A stretch of DNA of 5,843 nucleotides from an uncultured Bacillota bacterium (GTDB lineage: Bacteria; Bacillota; Clostridia; Peptostreptococcales; Anaerovoracaceae): the NCBI GenBank assembly GCA_946545145.1, contig CAMNNG010000074.1, positions 1-5,843 of the forward strand, in the 5' to 3' direction. Both the position numbers and the translations under genes were made by a program. Under the pieces are notes generated by a model, which did not search any database, was not told the DNA's origin, and worked only from the letters and a program-made list of their open reading frames with translations. This document shows positions 1 to 5,817 of this stretch, in pieces (within the stretch, counting starts at the first letter, position 1; every line of letters begins with the position of its first letter).

Positions 1-555
1 GAGTACACTGTAGATGATTATTATGCTCTTCCGGATGACATGAAGGCGGAACTGATAGATGGAGTGATATACGATATGTCTCCATCACCAACAACATTCC
101 ATCAGTATATGATTTCAGAGATCGTCGCCAGGATAAGCAGCTGCATAGCCGCAAAGGAAGAGGATTGTATGGTGATGGTGGATATCGATGTCCAGTTGGA
201 CAAAGATGAGAAAACAATGATCAGACCTGACATCGCAGTCGTTTGTGATACTCAAAAAGTAAGAGAACAGTGTGTTTACGGCGCGCCTGAGATAGTTATT
301 GAAGTCCTGTCGCCATCAACAAGGAAGAGGGATATGACCCTGAAACTCAAGAAATATCTGGAAGCGGGCGTAAAGGTTTACTGGATGGTAGATGTGAAAA
401 AGAAACAAATTGTAACCTATCAATTCGATGAAGAGGACTTTATTCCTCGTATTTATTCATTCGATGAAATAATACCGCTTAAAGCAGACAAGGGTGAATG
501 TGAGATCGATCTTAAAAAGACTTCAGAAGTGCTGAATAAGGTTTATGGTATCTAG
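1..555 (+). CDS. Uma2 family (DUF820) PD-(D/E)XK nuclease-like protein, 5' partial
   Basis: The reading frame is open from base 1, so the gene begins upstream. The ATG at 40 is internal, because the residues before it (EYTVDDYYALPDD) already match the usual Uma2 N-terminus. 184 residues are visible, close to a full-length family member of about 190. Family motifs appear in order: ELIDG (visible residues 17-21), MSPSPTTFHQ, RPDIAVVCD (75-83, with the PD aspartate D77), EVLSPST (101-107), then a D and lysine-rich helix leading to YLEAGVKVYWMVD. This is the restriction-endonuclease-like core of Uma2 proteins, with acidic residues at D77 and E101 and a lysine near 115-118. The biological role of Uma2 proteins is largely unknown; nuclease activity is inferred from fold. 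Composition is about 40% GC in lines I counted, against 55-60% in parts of the neighbouring genes, which hints at acquisition from elsewhere. The gene converges on the permease-GGDEF gene with an 18-bp gap and no clear terminator. Confidence 0.9.
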   Translation, partial: EYTVDDYYALPDDMKAELIDGVIYDMSPSPTTFHQYMISEIVARISSCIAAKEEDCMVMVDIDVQLDKDEKTMIRPDIAVVCDTQKVREQCVYGAPEIVIEVLSPSTRKRDMTLKLKKYLEAGVKVYWMVDVKKKQIVTYQFDEEDFIPRIYSFDEIIPLKADKGECEIDLKKTSEVLNKVYGI

Positions 556-560
556 AAGAT

Positions 561-580
561 GCGATGACATATGTCAGCGC
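561..580. repeat. 20-bp imperfect palindrome between convergent gene ends
   Basis: TGACATATGTCA at 565-576 is a perfect 12-bp palindrome. After one mismatched pair (A564/G577) the symmetry continues as GCG (561-563) with CGC (578-580). It covers the stop codon of the minus-strand permease-GGDEF gene (574-576) and lies just after the Uma2 stop. As RNA it could form a short hairpin, but no T-run follows on either strand, so it is not a classical intrinsic terminator. It could be a protein-binding site, a weak 3' hairpin, or chance. Confidence 0.4.
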
Positions 581-2811
581 GTCCTTGCGCCCATGGCCTT
601 GAGCTCTTTCTTGCGTTCGTACATCACCTGGTCGGCGCGCTGGAATACGGCATGGATGTTTTCATCTATGCCTTTTTTGTATTCTGATATTCCCGCTGAC
701 ACGACGACGTCGCCGCTGGATATGTTGGATTCCACGCGCTCGTTGAAAGTTTTGAGTATCGACTCGCGGGATTCAAAATCGTCCCCTCTGAGTATCACGG
801 CGAATTCATCTCCGCCGATCCTGAATACGGGGCTGTGCGAGAAGAGTTTGCATATGAGCTCCGACGCCTGACAGATATACGCGTCGCCGGCCTTGTGGCC
901 CTGAGTATCGTTGACATGTTTGAGACCGTTCACGTCGCAGACGACCACGGCGAGTTCGCTTACTGCGCCTTCCGCGATCTGTTCATCGAGCTTCTTTTCA
1001 TGCTCGGCATAAGCGTGCTTGCTCTTGACACCCGTCAGCGGGTCTCTGTTAGCTATACTCATGAAAGCGCCGAGAGCCTCCTCGGTCTCGCGGGCCTTCT
1101 TCATCATCAGCGAGTAGTTGTTCAGCATTGCGGCGAGGCCGATGATGAACATAACGATGACTGTTATGAGTATCCTCGCGTTGTGAGCCCTGAGTGCAGC
1201 CAGCTGGCTGTTCATGAGATCAGCTGCATCCTGTATCTTTTCGGGAGATGTTTCGCTTCCTATGTAGTACTGCTGCATATTCTCAAGAGCGTCCGTGGTC
1301 GAGACGAGGGTGGCCTGGCTCATCCATACCAGAGCCGAGAAGAGAACGAGGGAGAGGAGAGCTATCCATACGACAATGCTCTTTCCGAATCTCCTGTTGG
1401 CGTCTCTTTGAAGTATCCACCTGAATACTATGAAGCCGAAGATCGCCCAGGCCGTGAAGAGTATGTATGACTCCGTCGCCATCTTCTCGTCCGTGAACAG
1501 TGTCGGCAGAAGGACCATAGCTCCGAATCCCACCATGATGACGAGTCCGATGAGGCCGGTCACTTTTTCGATGCTGTCACCGCGGTCGCGTGCTGTCTTC
1601 ATCGCCGCGGCCGAAACGAAGCCGTAGATGATGGTGGCGCCGAGGGTCGTTACATCGACGATCCAGCCGATGGCCGTCCTTCCGATGAAGGGGATGAAGA
1701 GCGAGATGCATGCTATGAGGATGACTGCATTCTGCGGGATATTGCGGTCATTTATCTTCGCGAACCTCTGAGGGAGAACGTCGTCTTTCGCAAACGCGTA
1801 GAACAGCCTGCTCAGAGCGAGTGTGTTTCCTATGAGGCTCGAGATGATCAGAGCCAGGAGCGAAAGCATCAGAATGATGATGCCCGGCCTTCCCATGTAG
1901 TAGTAAGCAGCATAGAAAGCAGGCAGCCCGTTGATCCCTGAAATATTGTCGCGGTCCTGTATGTATTCGAGCCAGCTTGCGTAGCCCGGCGGATAAGCCG
2001 TTGCCGACAGCATCGTGACGAATATATAAAGAAGCGTCGTCGTTATGACAGTGATCGTAAGTATCCTGAACACCTTCCTGTGAGGGAATGTGTATTCTTC
2101 CGAAGCGTGTGATATATTTTCAAAACCGATGAAGGCCCACGGCGAAATGCAGGCGATGCGGATCACCTGAGAGAGGATGCTCTTGTCCGGTATGAAGGCC
2201 GGATCGAATCCGCGTCCGGAGCCGCCCAGTCCGAAGACGGCAGCAGCAAAGCAGATCGTTATCCCTGCAGTGAACACGAGCGCCATAACGATCATGAGCT
2301 TGGATGTGAGGATCCTGGATCTTGACAGAAGCAGGGCCGTAAGGATTATCGCCGCTATCGAAAGAAGGGCCTCTCCGAAGTAGACCTCGTAGCCGAATAC
2401 CGTGTAGTGGAAGCCGAACCGGAATATATCGCCGAGAAAGTATCTGGCGAAGAGCGGCAGAGACGAGGCGTTCGCCCAGAATACCGCAAGATATGTCAGC
2501 GCCAGGAACCATCCGGTGATGAAACCGTGGTCGTAGCTGAAGGCGTGCTTTGAGTAAGCGTATGCACCTCCGGCATCCGGATAGCAGTTGATCATATAAT
2601 GATAGTTCCGTCCTATCACCAGCATGATGATCGCGCCGAGGATAGTTCCGATGGCTGAACCGAAAGGTCCGGCCTGGAGCAGATATGTGTTGCTGGTAAC
2701 TACAAGAGAGCCCCAGCCTATGCTGGTGCCGAGGGCGACTGCCCAGGCGCCTACTGGCGAGAGATATGGAGTCAGTCTGTTTTCAGTTCCTGCTGTATAA
2801 CCTTTATTCAT
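574..2811 (-). CDS. APC-superfamily amino acid permease fused to a GGDEF diguanylate cyclase domain
   Basis: The protein is 745 aa. Residues about 10-470 form an APC permease of some 12 helices. TM1 carries the glycine-rich GTSIGWGS (29-36 region) typical of substrate binding. SPWAFIGFENISHASEEYTF (223-242) matches the APC signature around TM6. Two more helices (about 478-499 and 545-566) enclose a ~45-residue loop predicted outside. A short linker leads to a GGDEF domain (about 587-740) with DPLTG (590-594), CDVNGLKHVND (625-635), GHKAGD and an intact GGDEF (666-670). The inhibitory RxxD site is replaced by FSHS (657-660), so product feedback may be absent. With 14 helices and a cytoplasmic N-terminus, GGDEF faces the cytoplasm, as c-di-GMP synthesis from GTP requires. 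The frame stays open to 3111, but MNKGYTAG at 2811 is chosen: the permease homology begins there, and a longer form would overlap the divergent gene. No Shine-Dalgarno precedes this ATG; a promoter directly abuts it. Transport substrate is unknown. Confidence 0.9.
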   Translation of the reverse strand: MNKGYTAGTENRLTPYLSPVGAWAVALGTSIGWGSLVVTSNTYLLQAGPFGSAIGTILGAIIMLVIGRNYHYMINCYPDAGGAYAYSKHAFSYDHGFITGWFLALTYLAVFWANASSLPLFARYFLGDIFRFGFHYTVFGYEVYFGEALLSIAAIILTALLLSRSRILTSKLMIVMALVFTAGITICFAAAVFGLGGSGRGFDPAFIPDKSILSQVIRIACISPWAFIGFENISHASEEYTFPHRKVFRILTITVITTTLLYIFVTMLSATAYPPGYASWLEYIQDRDNISGINGLPAFYAAYYYMGRPGIIILMLSLLALIISSLIGNTLALSRLFYAFAKDDVLPQRFAKINDRNIPQNAVILIACISLFIPFIGRTAIGWIVDVTTLGATIIYGFVSAAAMKTARDRGDSIEKVTGLIGLVIMVGFGAMVLLPTLFTDEKMATESYILFTAWAIFGFIVFRWILQRDANRRFGKSIVVWIALLSLVLFSALVWMSQATLVSTTDALENMQQYYIGSETSPEKIQDAADLMNSQLAALRAHNARILITVIVMFIIGLAAMLNNYSLMMKKARETEEALGAFMSIANRDPLTGVKSKHAYAEHEKKLDEQIAEGAVSELAVVVCDVNGLKHVNDTQGHKAGDAYICQASELICKLFSHSPVFRIGGDEFAVILRGDDFESRESILKTFNERVESNISSGDVVVSAGISEYKKGIDENIHAVFQRADQVMYERKKELKAMGARTR

Positions 2812-2818
2812 CAGTAAA

Positions 2819-2847
2819 ATTTTAACACAAGCGAACATATTTGTAAA
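2819..2847 (-). promoter_or_regulatory. Sigma-A-like extended -10 promoter of the permease-GGDEF gene
   Basis: Read on the minus strand: -35 TTTACA (2847-2842), a 17-bp spacer, and -10 TAAAAT (2824-2819) preceded by TG plus one base (extended -10). Transcription would start about 7 bases beyond the -10, at or within one or two bases of the A of the ATG at 2811. That predicts a leaderless or nearly leaderless mRNA, in keeping with the missing Shine-Dalgarno sequence. Confidence 0.6.
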
Positions 2848-2848
2848 A

Positions 2849-2865
2849 AAGAACGGCCTCTTCTT
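2849..2865. repeat. Inverted repeat AAGAA-N7-TTCTT between the divergent promoters
   Basis: Five-base arms (2849-2853 and 2861-2865) flank a 7-base centre. The repeat lies between the -35 element of the leftward promoter (2842-2847) and overlaps that of the rightward promoter (2861-2866). The location suits a shared operator, but short arms of simple sequence can arise by chance. Confidence 0.25.
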
Positions 2866-2889
2866 ACGGCGCCAGGTTTCTGATATAAT
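2861..2889 (+). promoter_or_regulatory. Sigma-A-like extended -10 promoter of the hexosaminidase/peptidase operon
   Basis: A consensus -10 TATAAT (2884-2889) is preceded by TGA (2881-2883), giving an ideal extended -10. A weak -35, TTCTTA (2861-2866), sits 17 bp upstream. Transcription is predicted to start near 2896, leaving a leader of about 40 nt before the ATG at 2936. The -35 elements of this and the leftward promoter are only 13 bp apart, so two polymerases would probably compete for the region. Confidence 0.65.
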
Positions 2890-2893
2890 CAGA
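2879..2893. repeat. 15-bp inverted repeat over the rightward -10 element (possible operator)
   Basis: TCTGAT-ATA-ATCAGA has perfect 6-base arms around a 3-base centre and covers the whole -10 hexamer (2884-2889). A repressor bound here would block RNA polymerase directly. No regulator gene is visible in the window, and part of the symmetry comes from the TATAAT sequence itself, so the operator reading is tentative. Confidence 0.35.
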
Positions 2894-2902
2894 GGAAATG
2901 AG

Positions 2903-2935
2903 ATGAATATATCGATGAAGAAGAGGTTTGGCTGA
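2903..2935 (+). CDS. Possible 10-codon leader ORF (MNISMKKRFG) abutting the hexosaminidase gene
   Basis: The ATG at 2903 is preceded by GAGG (2892-2895) at good spacing. It reads ten codons to a TGA (2933-2935) that directly touches the ATG of the next gene (TGAATG), in the same frame. This could couple translation by termination and reinitiation. Against it, the predicted transcription start (about 2896) would exclude this GAGG from the mRNA, and the downstream gene has its own AGAGG. It may be a coincidence of a purine-rich leader. Confidence 0.2.
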   Translation: MNISMKKRFG

Positions 2936-4096
2936 ATGAACGGATCAGTTGAAAAAAACAAAACTGCGGGAAAAAGAATTTCCCGCCTGGCGGCGCTGAT
3001 GCTCTGCCTGATCATTGTCTTTTCGCTTACTCCTAAGGCGGCAAACGCCGCTGCGTCTTCGGGAATGAGCGACGCCGAGATCGAGGCCAGGGCAGCGAAG
3101 ATCGTCAGCAAGATGAGTCTTTACGACAAGGTCAACCAGATGATGATCGTCAAGATGCCCGAAAAGAGGATCGTCGACATCGCGAAGAATAACCAGTACG
3201 GCGGATACATAATGTTCGGATACAACTTCAAGGGAAAGAGCAAGGCGTCCATCAAAAGGACGATAGCCAGGTGCCAGAAGGTGTCGAAGAAGAATATGCT
3301 GATCGGCGTGGATGAAGAGGGCGGCACGGTCGTCAGGGCTTCTCTCTACAGGCAGTTCAGGAAGAGCAGTTTCAAGTCACCGAGGCAGGTCTACAGGTCG
3401 TCCGGCTACAAGGGCATCGTGAAATATACGAAGAGCAAGGACAGGTTCCTGAAGTCGCTCGGGATCAATACGAACTTCGCTCCGGTAGCTGACGTTCCGT
3501 ACAGGAGCAGCAACTTCATATATCAGAGAGGTTTTTCGACCAGCATGCAGAAGACTTCGAAGTTCATCACGAGGACTGTGAAGCAGATGAAGAAGGACAA
3601 CGTCGTCAGCTGCCTCAAGCACTTCCCGGGCTACGGCGGCAACGGCGACACGCACGGAAAGATCATCCGCGACAGAAGATCGCTGGCTACTTTCAAGAAG
3701 AGGGATCTGTGGCCGTTCCGAAAGGGCATACAAAACGGCACCGACATGATAATGGTATCGCATGTTATCGTGAACGCTTTTGACTCGAAAAGGCCGGCGT
3801 CGCTGTCGAAGAACGTCCACAAATATCTCAGGAAAAATCTGAAGTTCGACGGCGTAATCATAACTGACGGCCTCGGTATGGAAGGCATCAGAAAGTTCGT
3901 CGGAGGAGACGCGGGCAAGGCTGCCGTCGCAGCGGTCAAGGCCGGAAACGACATGCTCTGCGTGACGACGGGAAGGGTCGAGACGCAGCGCGCGATCAGA
4001 AAGGCCGTAAAGAGCGGAAAGATCAGCGAAAAGCAGATAGACAGATCCGTTCAGAGGATAATAGAGATGAAACTGAGGAGAGGTATCATCAAATAG
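2936..4096 (+). CDS. nagZ: Secreted glycoside hydrolase family 3 beta-N-acetylhexosaminidase (NagZ-like)
   Basis: The 386-aa protein hydrolyses terminal beta-linked GlcNAc, probably from peptidoglycan fragments. Residues 1-38 look like a signal peptide: basic start, hydrophobic stretch about 19-31, and AxA-type cleavage after ANA (36-38), with no lipobox. Then comes one GH3 TIM-barrel domain with GVDEEGG (124-130), the NagZ-type loop KHFPGYGGNGDTHG (228-241) holding the Asp-His general acid/base pair (D238, H240), and TDGLGM (310-315) with the predicted nucleophile D311. The Asp-His loop separates NagZ-type enzymes from GH3 beta-glucosidases. The second alpha/beta domain of larger GH3 enzymes is absent. 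The start is supported by AGAGG (2922-2926) nine bases upstream. By hand count the mature part has about 72 Lys/Arg and 26 Asp/Glu, so it is very basic and may bind anionic wall polymers. It is the first gene of a likely operon with the S58 peptidase. The family call is firm; exact substrate is inferred. Confidence 0.92.
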   Translation: MNGSVEKNKTAGKRISRLAALMLCLIIVFSLTPKAANAAASSGMSDAEIEARAAKIVSKMSLYDKVNQMMIVKMPEKRIVDIAKNNQYGGYIMFGYNFKGKSKASIKRTIARCQKVSKKNMLIGVDEEGGTVVRASLYRQFRKSSFKSPRQVYRSSGYKGIVKYTKSKDRFLKSLGINTNFAPVADVPYRSSNFIYQRGFSTSMQKTSKFITRTVKQMKKDNVVSCLKHFPGYGGNGDTHGKIIRDRRSLATFKKRDLWPFRKGIQNGTDMIMVSHVIVNAFDSKRPASLSKNVHKYLRKNLKFDGVIITDGLGMEGIRKFVGGDAGKAAVAAVKAGNDMLCVTTGRVETQRAIRKAVKSGKISEKQIDRSVQRIIEMKLRRGIIK

Positions 4097-4107
4097 CACA
4101 GTCAAGG

Positions 4108-4122
4108 GCGCAGGATATGCGC
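4108..4122 (+). other. Small hairpin GCGCA-N5-TGCGC in the nagZ-peptidase gap
   Basis: Perfect 5-bp GC-rich arms (4108-4112 and 4118-4122) enclose a 5-base loop, 7 bases before the Shine-Dalgarno of the peptidase gene. No T-run follows, so it is not an intrinsic terminator. It might influence translation or stability of the downstream cistron, or be fortuitous. Confidence 0.3.
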
Positions 4123-4129
4123 GGCATAT

Positions 4130-4134
4130 GGAGG
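4130..4134 (+). promoter_or_regulatory. Shine-Dalgarno GGAGG that decides the peptidase start
   Basis: GGAGG stands 8 bases before the ATG at 4143. The alternative in-frame ATG at 4128 overlaps this GGAGG and has only a poorly spaced AGGA (4112-4115) upstream, so 4143 is preferred. Confidence 0.7.
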
Positions 4135-4142
4135 ATATCGAA

Positions 4143-5183
4143 ATGGGAATCGATAAGAAATGGAACATCCGTATCGGCAGTATGAAGAGCGGCCCGAAGA
4201 ATCTGATAAGTGACGTAGAAGGAGTGACGGTCGGTCACTCGACGATAGCATGCGGCGAGGTGCAGACGGGAGTCACCGCCCTGAAGCCGCATCAGGGAAA
4301 CACATATCTCGACAAGCTGATGGCTGCCTGCGTAGTTTTCAACGGAATGGGGAAGAGCGCAGGCCTCGTCGAAGTCGAGGAAATGGGATATATCGAGACT
4401 CCGCTGATGCTGACGAACACGCTGAGCGTCGGGACGGTGTCTGAAGCTCTGGTCAGATACATGCTGGAGCAGAACAAGGATATCGGCGACACCACAGGAA
4501 GCGTCAACCCAGTGGTGTTCGAATGCAACGACAGCGAGCTGAACGAGCTGAGAGGCCTCCACGTCAAAGAAGAAAACGTGAGGGAGGCTCTTGAAAACTG
4601 CAGCGCGGATTTTGAAGAGGGAGCTGTAGGCGCCGGAAGGGGAATGAAGTGCCACGACCTCAAGGGCGGCATAGGATCCGCTTCCCGCGTATTCGAACTG
4701 GACGGAAAAGAGTATACCATCGGAGCTCTTCTCATGACGAACCACGCGAAGTTCGAAGATCTGATCGTTGCGGGAGACCCGGTCGGCACGCGTTTTGAAA
4801 ACCCGTACCCGTCCGGCACGATAAGGCCGTCCGAGAAGGACAAGGGATCGTGCATCACCATAATCGCTACGGACTGCCCGCTCAGCGAAAGGCAGCTGAA
4901 GAGGATAGCGCGCCGCGCAATAACCGGCCTCAGCAGGACGGGCTCTTTCATGGCGAACGGCAGCGGCGAGATCGCTCTGGCCTTCACCACGGCAAACAGA
5001 AAACCGCATTATATCAAAAACGCCGTGATGCAGATGGGTCTGCTTCACGACGAAAGTCTCGATACAGTATTCAGAGCAGTCATTGAATCCGTCGAAGAGG
5101 CGGTGATCAGCTCTATGCTCCACGCTGAGACGGTGACAGGCAGGAAGGGGATGAAACTGATATCCCTCGCCGAGCTGCTGTAG
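4143..5183 (+). CDS. P1 family (MEROPS S58, DmpA/BapA-type) self-processing aminopeptidase
   Basis: This 346-aa protein belongs to the DmpA/BapA group of N-terminal-nucleophile peptidases. They cut themselves before a serine to form two subunits, then release N-terminal residues from small peptides; some members accept D-amino acids or beta-peptides. Supporting features are ISDVEGVTVGHSTI (22-35), ECNDSELNELRG (127-138), GAGRGMKCHDLKGGIGSAS (163-181), TNH (199-201), and KGSC (234-237). Cleavage is predicted between G235 and S236, S236 becoming the nucleophile. GSGEI (273-277) supplies S274 and E276, which sit 38 and 40 residues after the nucleophile, as in the BapA triad (S250, S288, E290, from memory). 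No signal peptide is seen, so it is probably cytoplasmic. It follows nagZ by 46 bp without a terminator and is likely cotranscribed, suggesting a role in using peptides from wall or protein turnover. A 5-residue longer start at 4128 is possible but less well supported. Substrate cannot be told from sequence. Confidence 0.9.
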   Translation: MGIDKKWNIRIGSMKSGPKNLISDVEGVTVGHSTIACGEVQTGVTALKPHQGNTYLDKLMAACVVFNGMGKSAGLVEVEEMGYIETPLMLTNTLSVGTVSEALVRYMLEQNKDIGDTTGSVNPVVFECNDSELNELRGLHVKEENVREALENCSADFEEGAVGAGRGMKCHDLKGGIGSASRVFELDGKEYTIGALLMTNHAKFEDLIVAGDPVGTRFENPYPSGTIRPSEKDKGSCITIIATDCPLSERQLKRIARRAITGLSRTGSFMANGSGEIALAFTTANRKPHYIKNAVMQMGLLHDESLDTVFRAVIESVEEAVISSMLHAETVTGRKGMKLISLAELL

Positions 5184-5202
5184 TCAGCGCCTGCTTCTAT
5201 AG

Positions 5203-5817
5203 CTACTGCCTGCGCGGATCTTCGTAGATTATATTGCTTTTGACTTTTTCCTTGCCGGCATTGAATTTGTTTTTGATGCCGGTATTTTTGATTTCGCTGC
5301 CTTTGATCAGATCCTTGACGGCGACATGCTTGTCAGCGACTGATACGATCGCGCTCTCGATGGAGTTAGGCATGAGGCTCCTTCCTGCGGGCCACATGTG
5401 TCTTTCGATGATGTCTGCCGATTTGTCAGAAAGATCCGGGACCAGCTCTCTTGCGACTTTGACTGAAGCCTGAGGATGCTCCTTGAGGCATTCCCTTTCG
5501 GTATCATATTTGTCATAGCGGCCCAGGATGCCGAGGTCGTGACAGAGCGATCCGATTATGACTTCGGGTATGTCCGTTTTGATGCGGAGCTTCCTGAGCG
5601 CATAGCAGATCCTCAGGCTCGACTGCGCGACGCGCATGGTGTGCTCGCCGACTGTCGACCACAGATGATGCGTCTGTCTGAATGCTTCCTTGAGCTCTTC
5701 CGAGTCGAGTATGTCGCGGCCGTAGCGGTCGATATCTTTGTCGATCCTCCTGCTGCGGGCTTTGCGGTTTTCTCTTATTTCCCTTTGAACGATGGTCTCG
5801 GTGTATGGGATCCTCAT
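5203..5817 (-). CDS. HD-domain phosphohydrolase-like protein
   Basis: The 204-aa protein has a central HD domain (about 50-170) with the metal-ligand order H59, H93-D94 (LCHDLGILGRYD), H114 (KEHP), H140 (IIERHMWP) and D162 (VSVADKH). This H...HD...H...H...D pattern is that of HD hydrolases able to hold two metals. It resembles a small HD family common in clostridia that keeps HMWP and a DK motif. The GYP signature of c-di-GMP phosphodiesterases is absent, so a c-di-GMP role should not be assumed. Residues 1-45 are charged and helical; the C-terminal ~35 residues are Lys-rich and probably flexible. There are no signal or membrane segments, so it is cytoplasmic. The start has a good Shine-Dalgarno (AAGGA, 5828-5824) six bases upstream. 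It converges on the peptidase gene with a 19-bp gap and no evident terminator. Substrate (nucleotide or other phosphoester) is unknown. Confidence 0.85.
   Translation of the reverse strand: MRIPYTETIVQREIRENRKARSRRIDKDIDRYGRDILDSEELKEAFRQTHHLWSTVGEHTMRVAQSSLRICYALRKLRIKTDIPEVIIGSLCHDLGILGRYDKYDTERECLKEHPQASVKVARELVPDLSDKSADIIERHMWPAGRSLMPNSIESAIVSVADKHVAVKDLIKGSEIKNTGIKNKFNAGKEKVKSNIIYEDPRRQ

Noticed and set aside
835..1470. 211-codon plus-strand frame opposite the GGDEF and linker region
   Set aside because: The minus strand encodes GGDEF motifs in this interval. The plus-strand product has no recognisable features.
2841..2866. Intrinsic terminator on the minus strand (short stem followed by a T-run)
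   Set aside because: The stem AAGAA/TTCTT is AT-rich and only 5 bp, and the T-run is better explained as part of the promoter -35 region. No gene ends here.
2812..3111. N-terminal extension of the permease-GGDEF frame by 100 codons
   Set aside because: The extra residues resemble no permease sequence, overlap the signal-peptide region of the divergent nagZ gene and cross both promoters. Permease homology begins at the ATG at 2811.
3377..4168. 263-codon open frame antisense to nagZ
   Set aside because: It lies fully over conserved GH3 motifs on the other strand and shows no domain of its own.
4089..5123. 344-codon open frame antisense to the S58 peptidase
   Set aside because: The sense strand encodes a clear family protein with catalytic motifs. 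The antisense frame lacks any recognisable domain and is a by-product of GC-rich codon use.
5184..5202. Bidirectional terminator between the peptidase and HD genes
   Set aside because: Only 19 bp separate the stops, and no stem with a T-run on either side could be drawn.
5203..5817. HD protein as an HD-GYP c-di-GMP phosphodiesterase partnering the GGDEF protein
   Set aside because: The metal ligands fit the HD fold, but the GYP signature is missing and the gene lies in a separate convergent unit. A c-di-GMP link would be speculation.
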